Source of the DNA: Loxodes magnus | Taxonomy: Eukaryota > Ciliophora > Karyorelictea > Loxodida > Loxodidae | Reading direction: 5' to 3' | DNA length: 64,000 nucleotides | Assembly (NCBI GenBank): GCA_946699065.1 | Contig: CAMPDV010002330.1 | Location: 1-64,000 of the forward strand | Part shown: positions 12,712 through 23,559 of the stretch, in pieces | Numbering within the stretch: position 1 is the first letter of the stretch | How the letters are laid out: each line of letters begins with the position of its first letter | Program-made: the position numbers and the translations under genes | Notes under the pieces: generated by a model | Told to the model about the DNA's origin: nothing | Seen by the model: only the letters and a program-made list of their open reading frames with translations | The model's database searches: none

Positions 12712-13480
12712 CATTCGACTTTCAAGAAACCAAATTAAAAACGCTAAAAAGAAAGCTACAAGATAATTATTGAAAAAATAACTGAAGCAAGAGCATTCAA
12801 GTTCTTCACTTGAAGGAAAAATTATGATAGAAACAGATGAAATGAACGAATCTAAATCTGACAATGACTCACATCTGTAAGATCTACTACAAAAAATGAG
12901 GAAGTTAATATCTAATTATGAGGAAGTTATCTATTATCAAGGAGGAAAAATCAGAGAACTTATGAATAATTTAGATGACTAAAACAACGAACTACTGATA
13001 TTAAGACGGCAATTAATCTAAAATAATTGCTTACAGAACAGTAACTATATGAATAGTCTTAATCAAACTTTAAATAAGCTCAAAAAATGGACATTGAAAA
13101 TGCTCCTTTCTAAAAATAAGAAAAAAATAATTAAAATGATTTAACTCTAGATACAAGTATAATAAAGAGAATTGAAAAAATCAAATAAATTTTTTTTTTA
13201 ATATATGTGTAAAATAAAAAGAAAAAATGTTGATACTTCAATTAAGATAATCACATTTTGCGGCAATGTCAAGAATGAAAAAGTTCAAAATATCAGAAGA
13301 AAAAAGAATGTGAAGAACTAAAACTGGTATATACAGGCAGAAATTGAACATAAGAAACACCGAAAACCATCCGTGGTAACCTTCACCATACAAAAAGAGG
13401 TCGTGGTATATATCCCATATTAAAAATGGCGGAGCGAAACTGGTTGGAAGCCCAGGGAACTCCAAACACTTAACTTTTAG
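12712..13480 (+). mobile_element. Solo ORF1 (gag-like) unit, family b, with (ATT)n tail
   Basis: This unit matches the 46001 unit along its length. The N-terminus is NEQNIRLSRNQIKNAK against MEQSIRLSKNLTRNAK; one base is lost just after ATG 12712. A Ser cluster and EGKIMIET follow, then a coiled coil with KIRELMNNLDDQNNELLILR. The zinc knuckle lies at 13228-13269: C1, His (13252) and C14 (13267) are kept, C4 is changed to Phe, and TGA sits at position 2. The C-terminus reads KWRSETGWKPRELQTLNF with TGG at 13445. An ATT run at about 13482-13502 follows directly, as expected for a non-LTR 3' tail. At least two frameshifts make it a fossil. Role: RNA-binding particle protein of a LINE-like element, probably non-autonomous since no RT follows. 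Confidence 0.85.
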
Positions 13481-13957
13481 TTCATATTATTATTATTATT
13501 AATTTTATTTATTTAAAAGGTATTAACTATTTTTGATAAAAGAATACATAAGTAATTAAAATTATATAGCCAATTTAATATAAACTTTAATCTGAGGAAG
13601 TAAAAATTCTTTTATCGATTTTATTTCTTACCTTGAAAAAATTAAATTTTAGATATTAATTTAAGAGTATATTATACGAAAGAATTCTAAAAAATTAAAT
13701 TTACAAAAATTAGAAAAGTAGCAAGAAAAAAGTGTTTTCTTTATTTATTTAATTCTTTATTTTAACTTTATTATTATCTCATAAGTTCTTTTATAGGTTT
13801 AACCATTAATTTATCGTTTTATTTTATTATTGCTTTAAATATCTTCTTATATATAATTAGAAAAATAGTGAAAGGATTTAAAAAAGTTTTCTTGAGCTAC
13901 CCAAAAAAAACAGTAAAAAGCGGTATCTTATAATCTAAAGGACTTAGAAAAGCTAGT

Positions 13958-14500
13958 ATGAAGAACAAGAAATCAAGTAATTGTTCTGATATTTAAATCA
14001 AATTTGAGGAAATAAGTTTAAAATTCTGCTAGCAAGAAGTATCAAAACTTATCATTGGACTTTGGATATTATTTAAAACCTACTAAGGAAATAATAAACT
14101 CCAAAAAGATAAAAGGGTTAAAAAAGAACGAAAAGCACTAATAGAGAACCAAGAGGAAACTTAGTCAAGCCTCTTGTCGCAAAAAAGAGACTTAAACGTC
14201 TTCTAAAAGATATCATAAGACTAAATTAATCATTTAAAGAAATAATAATAGGAATAAAAAGGAATAATTACAGAATAGGTGAAATTACAGTAAACTAGCA
14301 AAAATTACAATGCTAAATTGATAAAAAGACAAAATATGCAATATATAGGTATTAGAGGAAGAAGGAATCCCATTATAAGTGCCAGAACGATTAAAGAAAA
14401 TATATTATTATTGTAATTCAGTAACGCATCTATTGAAAAGATGCAAACAATTACCCAACTTCAAATAAGAATACTAAATAAAACAAAAGCAAAAAAAGAA
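13958..14500 (+). pseudogene. Solo ORF1 (gag-like) unit, family c
   Basis: ATG 13958 opens a frame (MKNKKSSNCSDIQIKFEE) that runs through a Q/K-rich coiled coil. After a frame change it reaches a zinc-knuckle motif at 14403-14444 reading YYYCNSVTHLLKRC. The spacing of CX2CX4HX4C is kept, with the first Cys replaced by Tyr. The same variant knuckle occurs at 51376-51417 (YYYCKSRTHQ-TGA-KRC), so the loss of the first Cys looks ancestral to this family. No RT domain follows; downstream DNA is A+T-rich. Confidence 0.65.
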
Positions 14501-14599
14501 AAAGGACAGAAACAATTAAACTTTCATCAGTTTTTTTGGAGTATTTGAAGGCTGGATAGTTTAAAAGCGTTCAAGGCTTCAAATCTAAGTTTTTCATTT

Positions 14600-17340
14600 T
14601 TCAATTAAAACTAATGATTAAATACATTAAAAAATAAAGTTAATTTTCTTATTTTTTATATTTTTATCTAGCTTTTTATTATATCCTATCTATAGTATTT
14701 AATTGCTTTACTTCATCAATAGATTCTAGATTTTAAATTGTATTTTCTTATTTTCTTCCTATAATAAATAATCATTTTTTTAATATCTCCAATCGTAAAT
14801 AATAGAATACTAAAAGCTTTTCTTAATTTTAAGTATAAAAATGGATTATATAAGTTTAAAGGAATTGTAAACACTTAAAATTAATTTCTGAAACTATTAG
14901 AAATAAATCACTAAAAGACTAAAATAGTAAGCACTAATAAACATTACTTAGATTGTCTTAAGTAGATTTTATATTTATAAAAAGATAAAATAAAACTAAG
15001 AAATTATAAAAAAACTAAGCATTTAATTTGAGAGACATCAATTTAAATCATATCGAAATTAAAGGCGACATATATGTTATAAACTCAGATAAGAAAAAGT
15101 CGCGAAGAAGTTCATCAATTTCATATAAAAGGAATTTATCTTAATGCACTTTGTGAAGGTTTTTAATTAATATAAGGTTATTATTTATATAAAAGCCAGG
15201 AAAAATTTAATGAAGCACAAAATATATAAAAATAGGTGGAATAAATATATATTTTAACAGATAAAATAACAAATAATAATTATCTCTAAATTAAATGAAA
15301 TAAGTCGTAAAAATTAAAGTAGACTATAAATTCGCACCTTTAATTTAAGCAATTTTTGATTAATCAATTAAAAATATTTAATTTATTTTAAGAGACATAA
15401 AATATTTATATAGACTGATTTATTTCTCTAAAATAAATAATATATTCCAACAAAATTAAAATTATCCAAAATTAAAAATAAAGCAAAAATATTTAAATTT
15501 ATATAAGTAATTTTAATTTTTCAAGCAATTAAATGATTAAAATTTATAGAAATTTAATTATTTAAATATTATAAAGCTATATAATCAAAACAAAAGAAAT
15601 CTAAATTCATAAAAAGCATGTTTACAAATCATGTTAAGAATATTAATATCATATTAAATAAATAAAAATCTATATTAAAGTTATAAAAATAAATTTTTCA
15701 ATAAATAAAACAAATATTTTTTTAATTTCATTGTTCGTTAATTCGTTTTTCGGCGTCTAATAGATTTTTCATATAATGCTATTTTACTTTTAATTTTTTA
15801 AAAATTATAGTGAGAAATTTTATTGTTTTAAATTAGCTGTTTATAAGTAAAAATATTAAATATTATAATATTAAAGTTATTATTCATAAATATTCTTTAA
15901 GATATTTAATAATTTTTTGAACCAATTTAATTTTCCCTTTTATTTAGTTATTTTAAGTCACAAATTTAAAGTAATTTTTTTAAATTTACTAGAAGCTTTT
16001 ATCTGAATGATATTAAATTTAAGATAAAATAAAATACATTAATAAAATAGAAAAATAAATTTTATTATAAGAAATTAAAGCCATTTTGAAATACTTTAAA
16101 GAATAAAATTTACAAAAAATGGATAGAATTATAAACTATATAATAATATGCTTTTTTTAAGATTAAATATAATTAGCCAGTTAATAATTAAAATAAAGAA
16201 CTAAATTGTGTAAATAAAAGCTTATAAATGATTAGTAATAAATACATATAAAACTAAAAGAAAATATTATTTAAATAGTGATTATTTTTGAAAAAAAGTA
16301 AGAATCTTTATACATAAAATAGCATATTAAAAAGGATGAACTTTTACTTAAAAGCAACAAAAAAAATTACAAAAAATGAGGAAAAATATTCTTTTATAAA
16401 TGAAATTTAAATTTTTGTTAATACAACTTGAAAGGTTCATAAAAGCAATATAATTGCTGTAACATTAAGCAAATATAAATACAAATTGAGATATCTAAAT
16501 ACAGCATTGTAAATATTTATTATTATTTTTTTACTTATAGAAATTAATCTAGGATAAGAAATTTCCTAATTTATTTTCTTTAATTCACTTAAATTTTTTT
16601 TTATTTTTTAATTATTTTGTAAATTAATTTAAATTATATAGATGAAAAAATGTTTACATTAAACGTTCACTCAAAAGTAACTCTCTCATATTTTATTATT
16701 TTTATTTTGTTTTATATTCTTTATATTTTGCATATATTTCTTCATAGATTTCTATATCTATATCCATTAATTTTTGAAATTATTCTATTTTTTAACTTCC
16801 TTTTATATTTTTTCAACAAATGACTTGCTATATATTTTTTATAAATATAGTTTATCATATTATTACTCAAATATTTTTTGTTTCATAAGTACTTTCTTAT
16901 TATTTTAATTTAGCATTGCAACTAAATTTTTCTCTTTAAGTTACTTTATTCTTAATTCTTATGAGATATTAGTCAGATGTCTCATGATCCTATCTTAAAA
17001 TTAGAATAAATAATTGAATTTATAATTTTATTCTGTACTTTTCCTTTTCCTGAAAGAACATTATACAAATTTAATTTTTTTGATTCAAATTAAAATTTAT
17101 AAAATAAATGAAATAATTAATTATATCTTATGAGAATTTAAAGGTATAAACAATATTTTGGATGTAAAAAGAGTAAAAATAATAAAATATAGACCACTTG
17201 AAAGAAACGAGAGTATCTCATAATAAGTAAATATTTGGGATAAGTTACATATTAGAAATGGAATTAATTTATAGTTGACCAAAACATTCATAAGATAAAG
17301 AAATAATTATAATTATTTTTTATTCATTTTATTGATTAAA
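14600..17340. other. A+T-rich stretch, no supported gene
   Basis: Long A+T-rich sequence. One short coding-looking patch at about 15030-15140 (EIKGDIYVINSDKKK, then a Ser/Arg run) is too short to call. Nothing else is supportable. Confidence 0.6.
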
Positions 17341-17347
17341 AAGGTAG

Positions 17348-18262
17348 ATGTCTAAAAGAAAAACTTTTTGACCACCTCCTTTTAGTTGAGGAGAAAGCCA
17401 GAAACGTCAATTATATAAAAAAAATATTCTTTAATAGCGTAACCTTCTTCTTAAACACATGTATAAAACATTAAAGACTCCTCCGAAACTAGTTATGAAG
17501 CATTAAAATGCGAAAATCTTGACTGAATATTTACCAAAAAGCCTAAAATCAGCGAATTCAAGACCAAAACCAAGACATTTAGTCTCTAAATGTATTTTAA
17601 AACTTAAAATTGAGTAAATCCTTGGAATGACTAAGAAAGAAATGGCTAAGACGATATTAGCACTTATCAACAAGATTTAGAATCTAAAATAATTAAGTTG
17701 ATTGCCTTGATTAAAACCATAAAGATAAATACAATAAGAAAATATCTCATACGACATAAGGATGAAGACGAAGTCCATATAATGGGCAGATAAGCGAAAT
17801 CAGCTGTATTACTATAGTTAGCCAGATTTTCCACAGACTTAATGATACTTGAAGAACATAAAATAAGGCTTTTGCTAAATAAGAAAATTAAATGATTTCT
17901 TATAAAATTAGAAGAAAAAATATAAAGAATTGAATAGAAAAACATAATAAATAAGATAATTCAGAGATATTCTATCAATGAGCAGTCAATAATCAAGATC
18001 CAAGTAAATTAAAAACCGAAAAAATTACGAGAAATAGAATTTGCAACAAAATTGGAGATTCTTTGGAAAAATATTGATAGAGAGAAAGAATAGAGAAGAA
18101 ATTAAAAGACAATATCTAAAATGAAATTACCTCCATTGTCCAGCTTCGAGCATCAAAATCTATAAGAGGAAGCAAAGAATTTCTGAGTTGTTTGAGAAAT
18201 CCTTGAAATATGAAGTTTGGATAAGGTAGAGATGCATGGAGACTAGTAATGAGCTAGGTTGA
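17348..18262 (+). pseudogene. Possible ORF1-like unit, family d, coiled coil, no clear knuckle
   Basis: ATG 17348 starts MSKRKTF-TGA-PPPFS-TGA-GESQKRQLY, and TGA 18260-18262 ends a frame in register with it (EKSLKYEVWIRQRCMETSN). The middle part (17690-18130) reads best one frame away: LEEHKIRLLLNKKIK and a long charged helical stretch. Two compensating frameshifts are therefore likely. Composition and style match the other ORF1 units, but no CX2CX4HX4C motif is visible and both frames are open over the first 110 codons. I regard this as a likely but unproven relative. Much of the complementary strand is also open, which I take as a shadow. Confidence 0.4.
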
Positions 18263-18479
18263 AAGGGAAATTATTATTTCGAAATATTAAATTAAATAAA
18301 GTTTTAGGATAGATAAAGCTATTATAAAATTATAAAATATAATTAATATTTTAAAGACTATAAAAAGAATTATAATTTAAAATTTAAACGCAAGTAAGAT
18401 TTTCATTTAAAATTATAAATTAAAGCAAAAGCATTTTATAAATTTTTTTATATATTAAAACTATCTCTAAAAATTATAT

Positions 18480-19130
18480 GAAAAATATATAATCATAATA
18501 ATTAATTAGTGCGACTTCAGCTTTATTTTGTTCATCACGAATTAAAAGCTTTTAATTAAATAAAAGTAGCTTAAAATTTATTTGGATCGTGTCTGTCATA
18601 AGTTCTCATGATTTTTAATTTTTTTAATGATTTCCGTTAGGTCATTTGCCATTATCTTTTTATTGAATTCATTAATTACATGGTAAATATTTGGAACTTT
18701 TTTTCTTAGTTAGAGTATTTATTTCCGTTAATTATACCTTCTTGAGTGCAATAGATCCTAAAAATATTTTCTCATTAATTTTCTATTAATCTCTTTTATC
18801 TTTATCAAATTCGGTAGCAATTTTTTAATTTGTGTCATTGCCTTTTGTAGTTCCAATATCTCATATTTTCCATAGCGAATATAGGTTGTTGGTATTTGGT
18901 ATTCTACGTCCATTAGATCATTCATCAAAAGCTTTGATAGGAGCATATTTTCCTTCAAATTTGCGAACTGATTGAATTTTATTTCTACTAAGTCTATTTT
19001 AACAATTTCTGACTATTTATTTCCTATTTTTGTTCTATTATATTGATCATCAGTAATTTGGTATTTCTTTCAAGTTCATATGCTTGTCTTAATAAATTAA
19101 AGTTTTTATGTTACATAATTTTGAGTTCTT
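18480..19130 (-). pseudogene. Minus-strand relative of the 11096-11872 ORF
   Basis: A diverged copy of the NEFNKK / TYDRxDP family, reading right to left. The patches are, in order, NNLYSL, EILELQKAMTQIKKLLPN, KYFQDLLHSRR, INEFNKKIMANDL and KIMRTYDRHDPNKF, followed by a FVM patch. At least two frameshifts separate them. One TGA aligns with a TAA (Gln) of the other copy, which is a real nonsense or missense change rather than a Trp position. It lies downstream of, and on the same strand as, the gag-like frame at 19620-20132, so the two may once have formed one element. Confidence 0.55.
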
Positions 19131-19619
19131 AAAGTATTATCTATTAATCATAATTAAACTGAAATTAAACCTTTAAAGAAGAGAAGCTTTGCAAGAAATG
19201 TTCCATTTTTTATTATGATATCATAAAACAAATATAAATAGTAAAAAGTGATATATAAAGTAAAAAGATTATAATAGAATATATTATAAAAAATTATAAA
19301 ATTAAAACCATATATTTAATTCAATGTTATACATAGTTTTCTTTGATTATGTTATAAATATAACATCATATTAAACTCTTAATTTTTATAACTATAAAAA
19401 GGGATATATTAATAAAAAAATAAAATAAGAATTTAATTAACAATTTTGGTAAAATATTATTACTATTTCCATTATCAAAGCTATCTTTCATATTAAATAT
19501 GCTTTTATAATATATTTTTATATAAAATTTTATAACATTTTATCTCTTCGTTATATTTAAAAGTATGGTAGGAAATAGTTTTATAACCAAATTTATAGAA
19601 ATTATTTTATGAGAAAATT

Positions 19620-20132
19620 ATAAAAATTTAAATTATCAATGTATTCGTAGTCTTAACGTCGCATTTTCGTTTCAATTACTAAATTTATCACTTATTTTAG
19701 TTGAAAAATGAGCATTTTCTCGCAAATTTTTCTTTAATTGCCATTTTTTAGAACTCTTGCCGCAATAAAAATTACGATAATCATTTGAAATTTATATTTT
19801 ACAATTTTAACTTAGTCAACCAAATCTTAATGTGTTTCAAAATGTTTTCCTTTCTTTTTCTATAGTCATTCTGAGCTAACATGCTAGTAAGCAATTTAAG
19901 TCAAAAGACTCGCACAATTTTTCAAAATACTTAAAATTTCATGATCTTTCAAAATTAGTTTATCAGTTTGTTCTTCTTTCTTACAAAAATTATCTCTGTA
20001 ATTGCAAATATTTATCCTTATGGACTCAGATAACAGTATTTTTTCGTTACCGAGTGGTGGAATTTGACCCTATTTATAAAATATTTTGCCAGCAAGGTAT
20101 CTGTTATTCAATCACCAAAGGTGAAAGCCCAT
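19620..20132 (-). pseudogene. Possible ORF1-like frame on the minus strand
   Basis: ATG at 20132 starts MGFHLW-TGA-LNNRYLAGK, followed by QGQIPPLGNEKILLSESIR. The PLGN stretch resembles EHQPLGNPELKKL at the start of the 45132 unit. A helical charged region follows with one further TGA. In an alternative frame at about 19790-19740 there is NFYCGKSSKKWQLK, which may be a ruined zinc knuckle. No intact catalytic domain is present. I call it a decayed ORF1 with low to moderate confidence. Confidence 0.42.
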
Positions 20133-20199
20133 AAGTTCTATTTTTTCGATATTTTATAATTTTTTTCCACTTACTCTTGTATATAATATCAATCAGTCA

Positions 20200-23180
20200 C
20201 ATTATATACCGTTGAATGTTATACATGTATCTATCTTATTAATTATCATTCGTATTTTAGCTTAAATAAATTACCATTCTTCTTGGTAAATATTTTTGTA
20301 GTAGTGGATCTTCAGTAAATCCAAGAATCTCATTTATAACTACATATTTTCTAAATCTATAGGAGTATATATCATATTTCTTTCAAATTAGAAAACGAAA
20401 AAATAGAAGAAATAAAAATTATTATATTTATATAATAAATAAAATATGAAATTGATTTATATATCAATATATATCAAATATATTTAAAATATATATAGTT
20501 TAAGGAGAAATAAAAGAAAAACTAACAATCAGAAAAAATATTTTGATCTTGACAAAAATTATTAAAATTATAACCTTACTATCATAAATATTATATCCGT
20601 AAAAGAATAAAGAATTTATAAGAAAAAGATTGGATGATTAAATAATATTCTAAGCAGATATTATAAAATAACAAAATTTAGTAAAAAAACCAAAATTTTA
20701 ATTTAGTTTTTTCTTGTAATTTTTATATTTTAATTCTTTTCTTATTTTAAATAATATAAAAGATAGTATTCTTGATTCTTCTTTTTCTTTTTAATATATA
20801 CCTTTTAAATCATTTAATAGACAGTTTAATGAACAAAATCAATCAATAAAGCTTTCATATTTTATCTGAAGAGTAGATTAATAATATTTAAATAGTGATT
20901 AGTTTACTATTGTAATAATTATATCCAATAGTACTTAGAAAAGAGTTTTAATAATAAATATTGTAAAGATGAGAAAATAATAAAGCGTTAAGTTTAAAAA
21001 GAAAATGAAAATGTCCTAAAAATTTATAAATTTAATAGCAAAATTTAAATTATATTTATATTAAATTCGCATAAAAAACTAAGAATAAATTAAGATATTG
21101 GTAATTTAAAATATATCATAATAAAAATCTCATAACTATTAGCTTCATATTTATGCTATTAATTAACCTATAAAAAAATTATATATATAAGTTTTGAGTA
21201 GTATAATAGTTATTTCAAGATTACTAGCAGAAGGGAGATAACATATAGTAATTTTAATAGAAGATTGAAAAATATATATAAATTTTAAATAGTAATAAGT
21301 TAATTCTGATCAGAATTTAGATTAAATACACTTTACTATAATAAAATAATCACTTAGGTATTATAAATAAGAGAAAAGTCTAATTCCTCCCACTAATATA
21401 TTATAAAAGATATATAAATTAATCTAGATTTAAGTTCTATATTTTTTATTATAATCATAAGAAAAATCAAAATCATAATTCAAATTAAAAAAAATTATGA
21501 AAGTTTATATTTAAAATTTTTTCTATGAACAAACTATTATTATTTATTTTATATTTATACTCTTCCAAATTTTTTATTATAGATTTATCTTATTAATAAA
21601 AAATATTATACAAATATTTTTAATTATAAATTATAAAAAAATTATTTTTATGACATCAATATATATTTCTAGAATAATGAAAATTGAGAAAGTTAAAAAA
21701 TATTAACTTATAAAAATTATATTTAAATCAATAGATTATCTCATAAAAACGACTAAAATTTGCGTAAAAATAATCTATGAAATTATTTCTATAATAGGAA
21801 TTTCGTTTTATAGTAACTAATATAAAATATATAAATTTCGATTGGAAATATAGCGTATAGGATCTTATTAAAAAGCATGTCAAGCATAAATTCTTAAAAT
21901 GAAAAAAGTTATTATTTTTTAAATTATCTTAAGATTTCTTTTCAAACTTATGCCCCTAAATCAGGATTTGGAATATCTACTGATAAAACAATAAAATTAG
22001 AATCTCTTTACTTTCAATTTCCATATAATTGTTGAAAAAATCATTCTCAAAATAAAAAAACCTGATTTGTTTTTGTTTTCAGACACAATCTAATGAATGA
22101 ATGTGAGAATGTGTGTTAATATAACTTTATATTATCTATTAAGAGTTTTTCCAAATAGTTTAGCATTTAATTAATTTAAGTTTAGTCATTGAACAAGTGC
22201 TATTAAGTACAAATAAATCTAATTTTTTAGTAACTTTTCCTATTAAATTTTCATTTAAAAAGTATAAAAACATTATTTAATTAGTAATAGCCAATTAAAA
22301 TAGTTTAGATCTCAGTAATGAACGTAAAGAAAATGTGGTTAAAGATTAATTAAATATTACTTTAAACATTTACTTATAAAAATATTTAGAAGTAGATATT
22401 TAAATTTATACTAATTTAATATAAAAAACGAAAAGAGTAATTTTACATTCTATGATTAGAATCAATATATGAAAATGAGATTCTTTTATTTTTTTTTTAG
22501 TTTAGATACTAAGAGAGTAGGAGTATTAAATTAATGTAGATAGTTAGTAATATTATTAATAAATTTCCGAAATAAAAATGAAAAAGAATAGTATAAATAT
22601 TAGTAAATGCCCAAATGCAAAAATTATAAAAATTAAAATAGGAATAAAGCTTTTACATTTCTAAATTATTCACAATATCAACTATTATTAGTAACTGTAT
22701 TTAACTAAATTAAATATTTTATTAAATTTAAAAATAAAAGTTTACTATGATCAATTAATTATTTATATATGTTTTTATAAAAAGATAAAATATAAAGTTG
22801 ATACATATTATAAAAATTTAGAATTAAATTAAAAGCTAAAATGCATGACATAAGTTTTGTAAATATTATATTTTAAAAGTATATATAAAATTGCTGCATC
22901 TTTTAATAGTATAGAATTCTTAATTTTTGTGGAATTTATAATGATTAAAACTTATATATTATTTTTTTATTTTTTTTAATATTTTTAAATCGAGTGTCAT
23001 AACTTAATTTTTTCCTATAAGAAATAAAAAAATGAAAATATTTCAATAATAGTTGGCTAAAAAGATATAATAAAAAGTAATTAATATTAAATAAAAATTA
23101 TAAACTAGTTATATAAAACATATTAATAAGGAAATTTAGATTAATGCCTTAAATTTTTGTTACATAAATAAATAAATTGG
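20200..23180. other. A+T-rich stretch, no supported gene
   Basis: About three kilobases of very A+T-rich DNA with many homopolymers. I see no conserved frame, RNA gene or ordered repeat in it. Confidence 0.6.
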
Positions 23181-23186
23181 ATTATA

Positions 23187-23220
23187 GATGCGTAGCACTC
23201 TCGTTGGTGCTCATCTCTTT
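23187..23220 (-). repeat. Conserved hairpin, third copy
   Basis: On the minus strand this reads AAAGAGATGAGCACC, a loop AACGA, then GAGTGCTACGCATC. It matches the elements at 10419 and 12274 and again follows directly after a coding remnant on the same strand. GATG/CATC and AGCAC/GTGCT form the stem. In one reading frame of the preceding ORF a TGA falls inside the hairpin. Confidence 0.65.
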
Positions 23221-23525
23221 AAATTAATTTTATTTACTGTTGAAAATTTTTTTATAGGTCTCTCTTTCCTTGTTTCCTAATCCTGCAGTACGTCCCTGTA
23301 ATTTTTACTCCAAAGCATAGGATGCAATAAGCGATTACGGGCACATTTCGCCGTCCTATGATGAAGAAAGTTTCCTCCTGGCATTCAGAGTTCTCCAGCT
23401 TGTCACATCTTCCTTCTCTTGTAATTAGTTTCTCTTCCTCCGATTTATCCTCCGTCCGCGCTCATTTTTTTGTTGCCTTACTGGGCCTCCAAGCAGCATC
23501 CGAAGGAAAGGGTTTTCCACCCTAT
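23221..23525 (-). pseudogene. ORF1-like fragment with a variant zinc knuckle
   Basis: A minus-strand, comparatively G+C-rich remnant. The chosen frame reads KPFPSDAAWRPSKATKK-TGA-ARTEDKSEEEKLITREG, then a Cys motif AYCILCFGVKITGTYC at 23326-23285 and a basic tail RKQGKRDL. The Cys spacing is CX2CX9C, which equals the zinc knuckle CX2CX4HX4C with His replaced by Ile. All three frames are open here, so the frame rests on the knuckle. The 3' end leads directly into the hairpin at 23187-23220, as at 12.3 kb. Confidence 0.5.
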
Positions 23526-23559
23526 TTAAATTATTTTATATAATAATAAATAAACTTAA

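Noticed and set aside
12667-13465. Minus-strand ORFs at 12667-12864 and 13238-13465
   Set aside because: Complement of the family b ORF1 unit, whose + strand frame has a knuckle and a homologue at 46 kb.
17667-17945. Minus-strand ORF at 17667-17945
   Set aside because: Lies opposite the charged + strand frame of the family d unit; S/F/I-rich as expected of a shadow.
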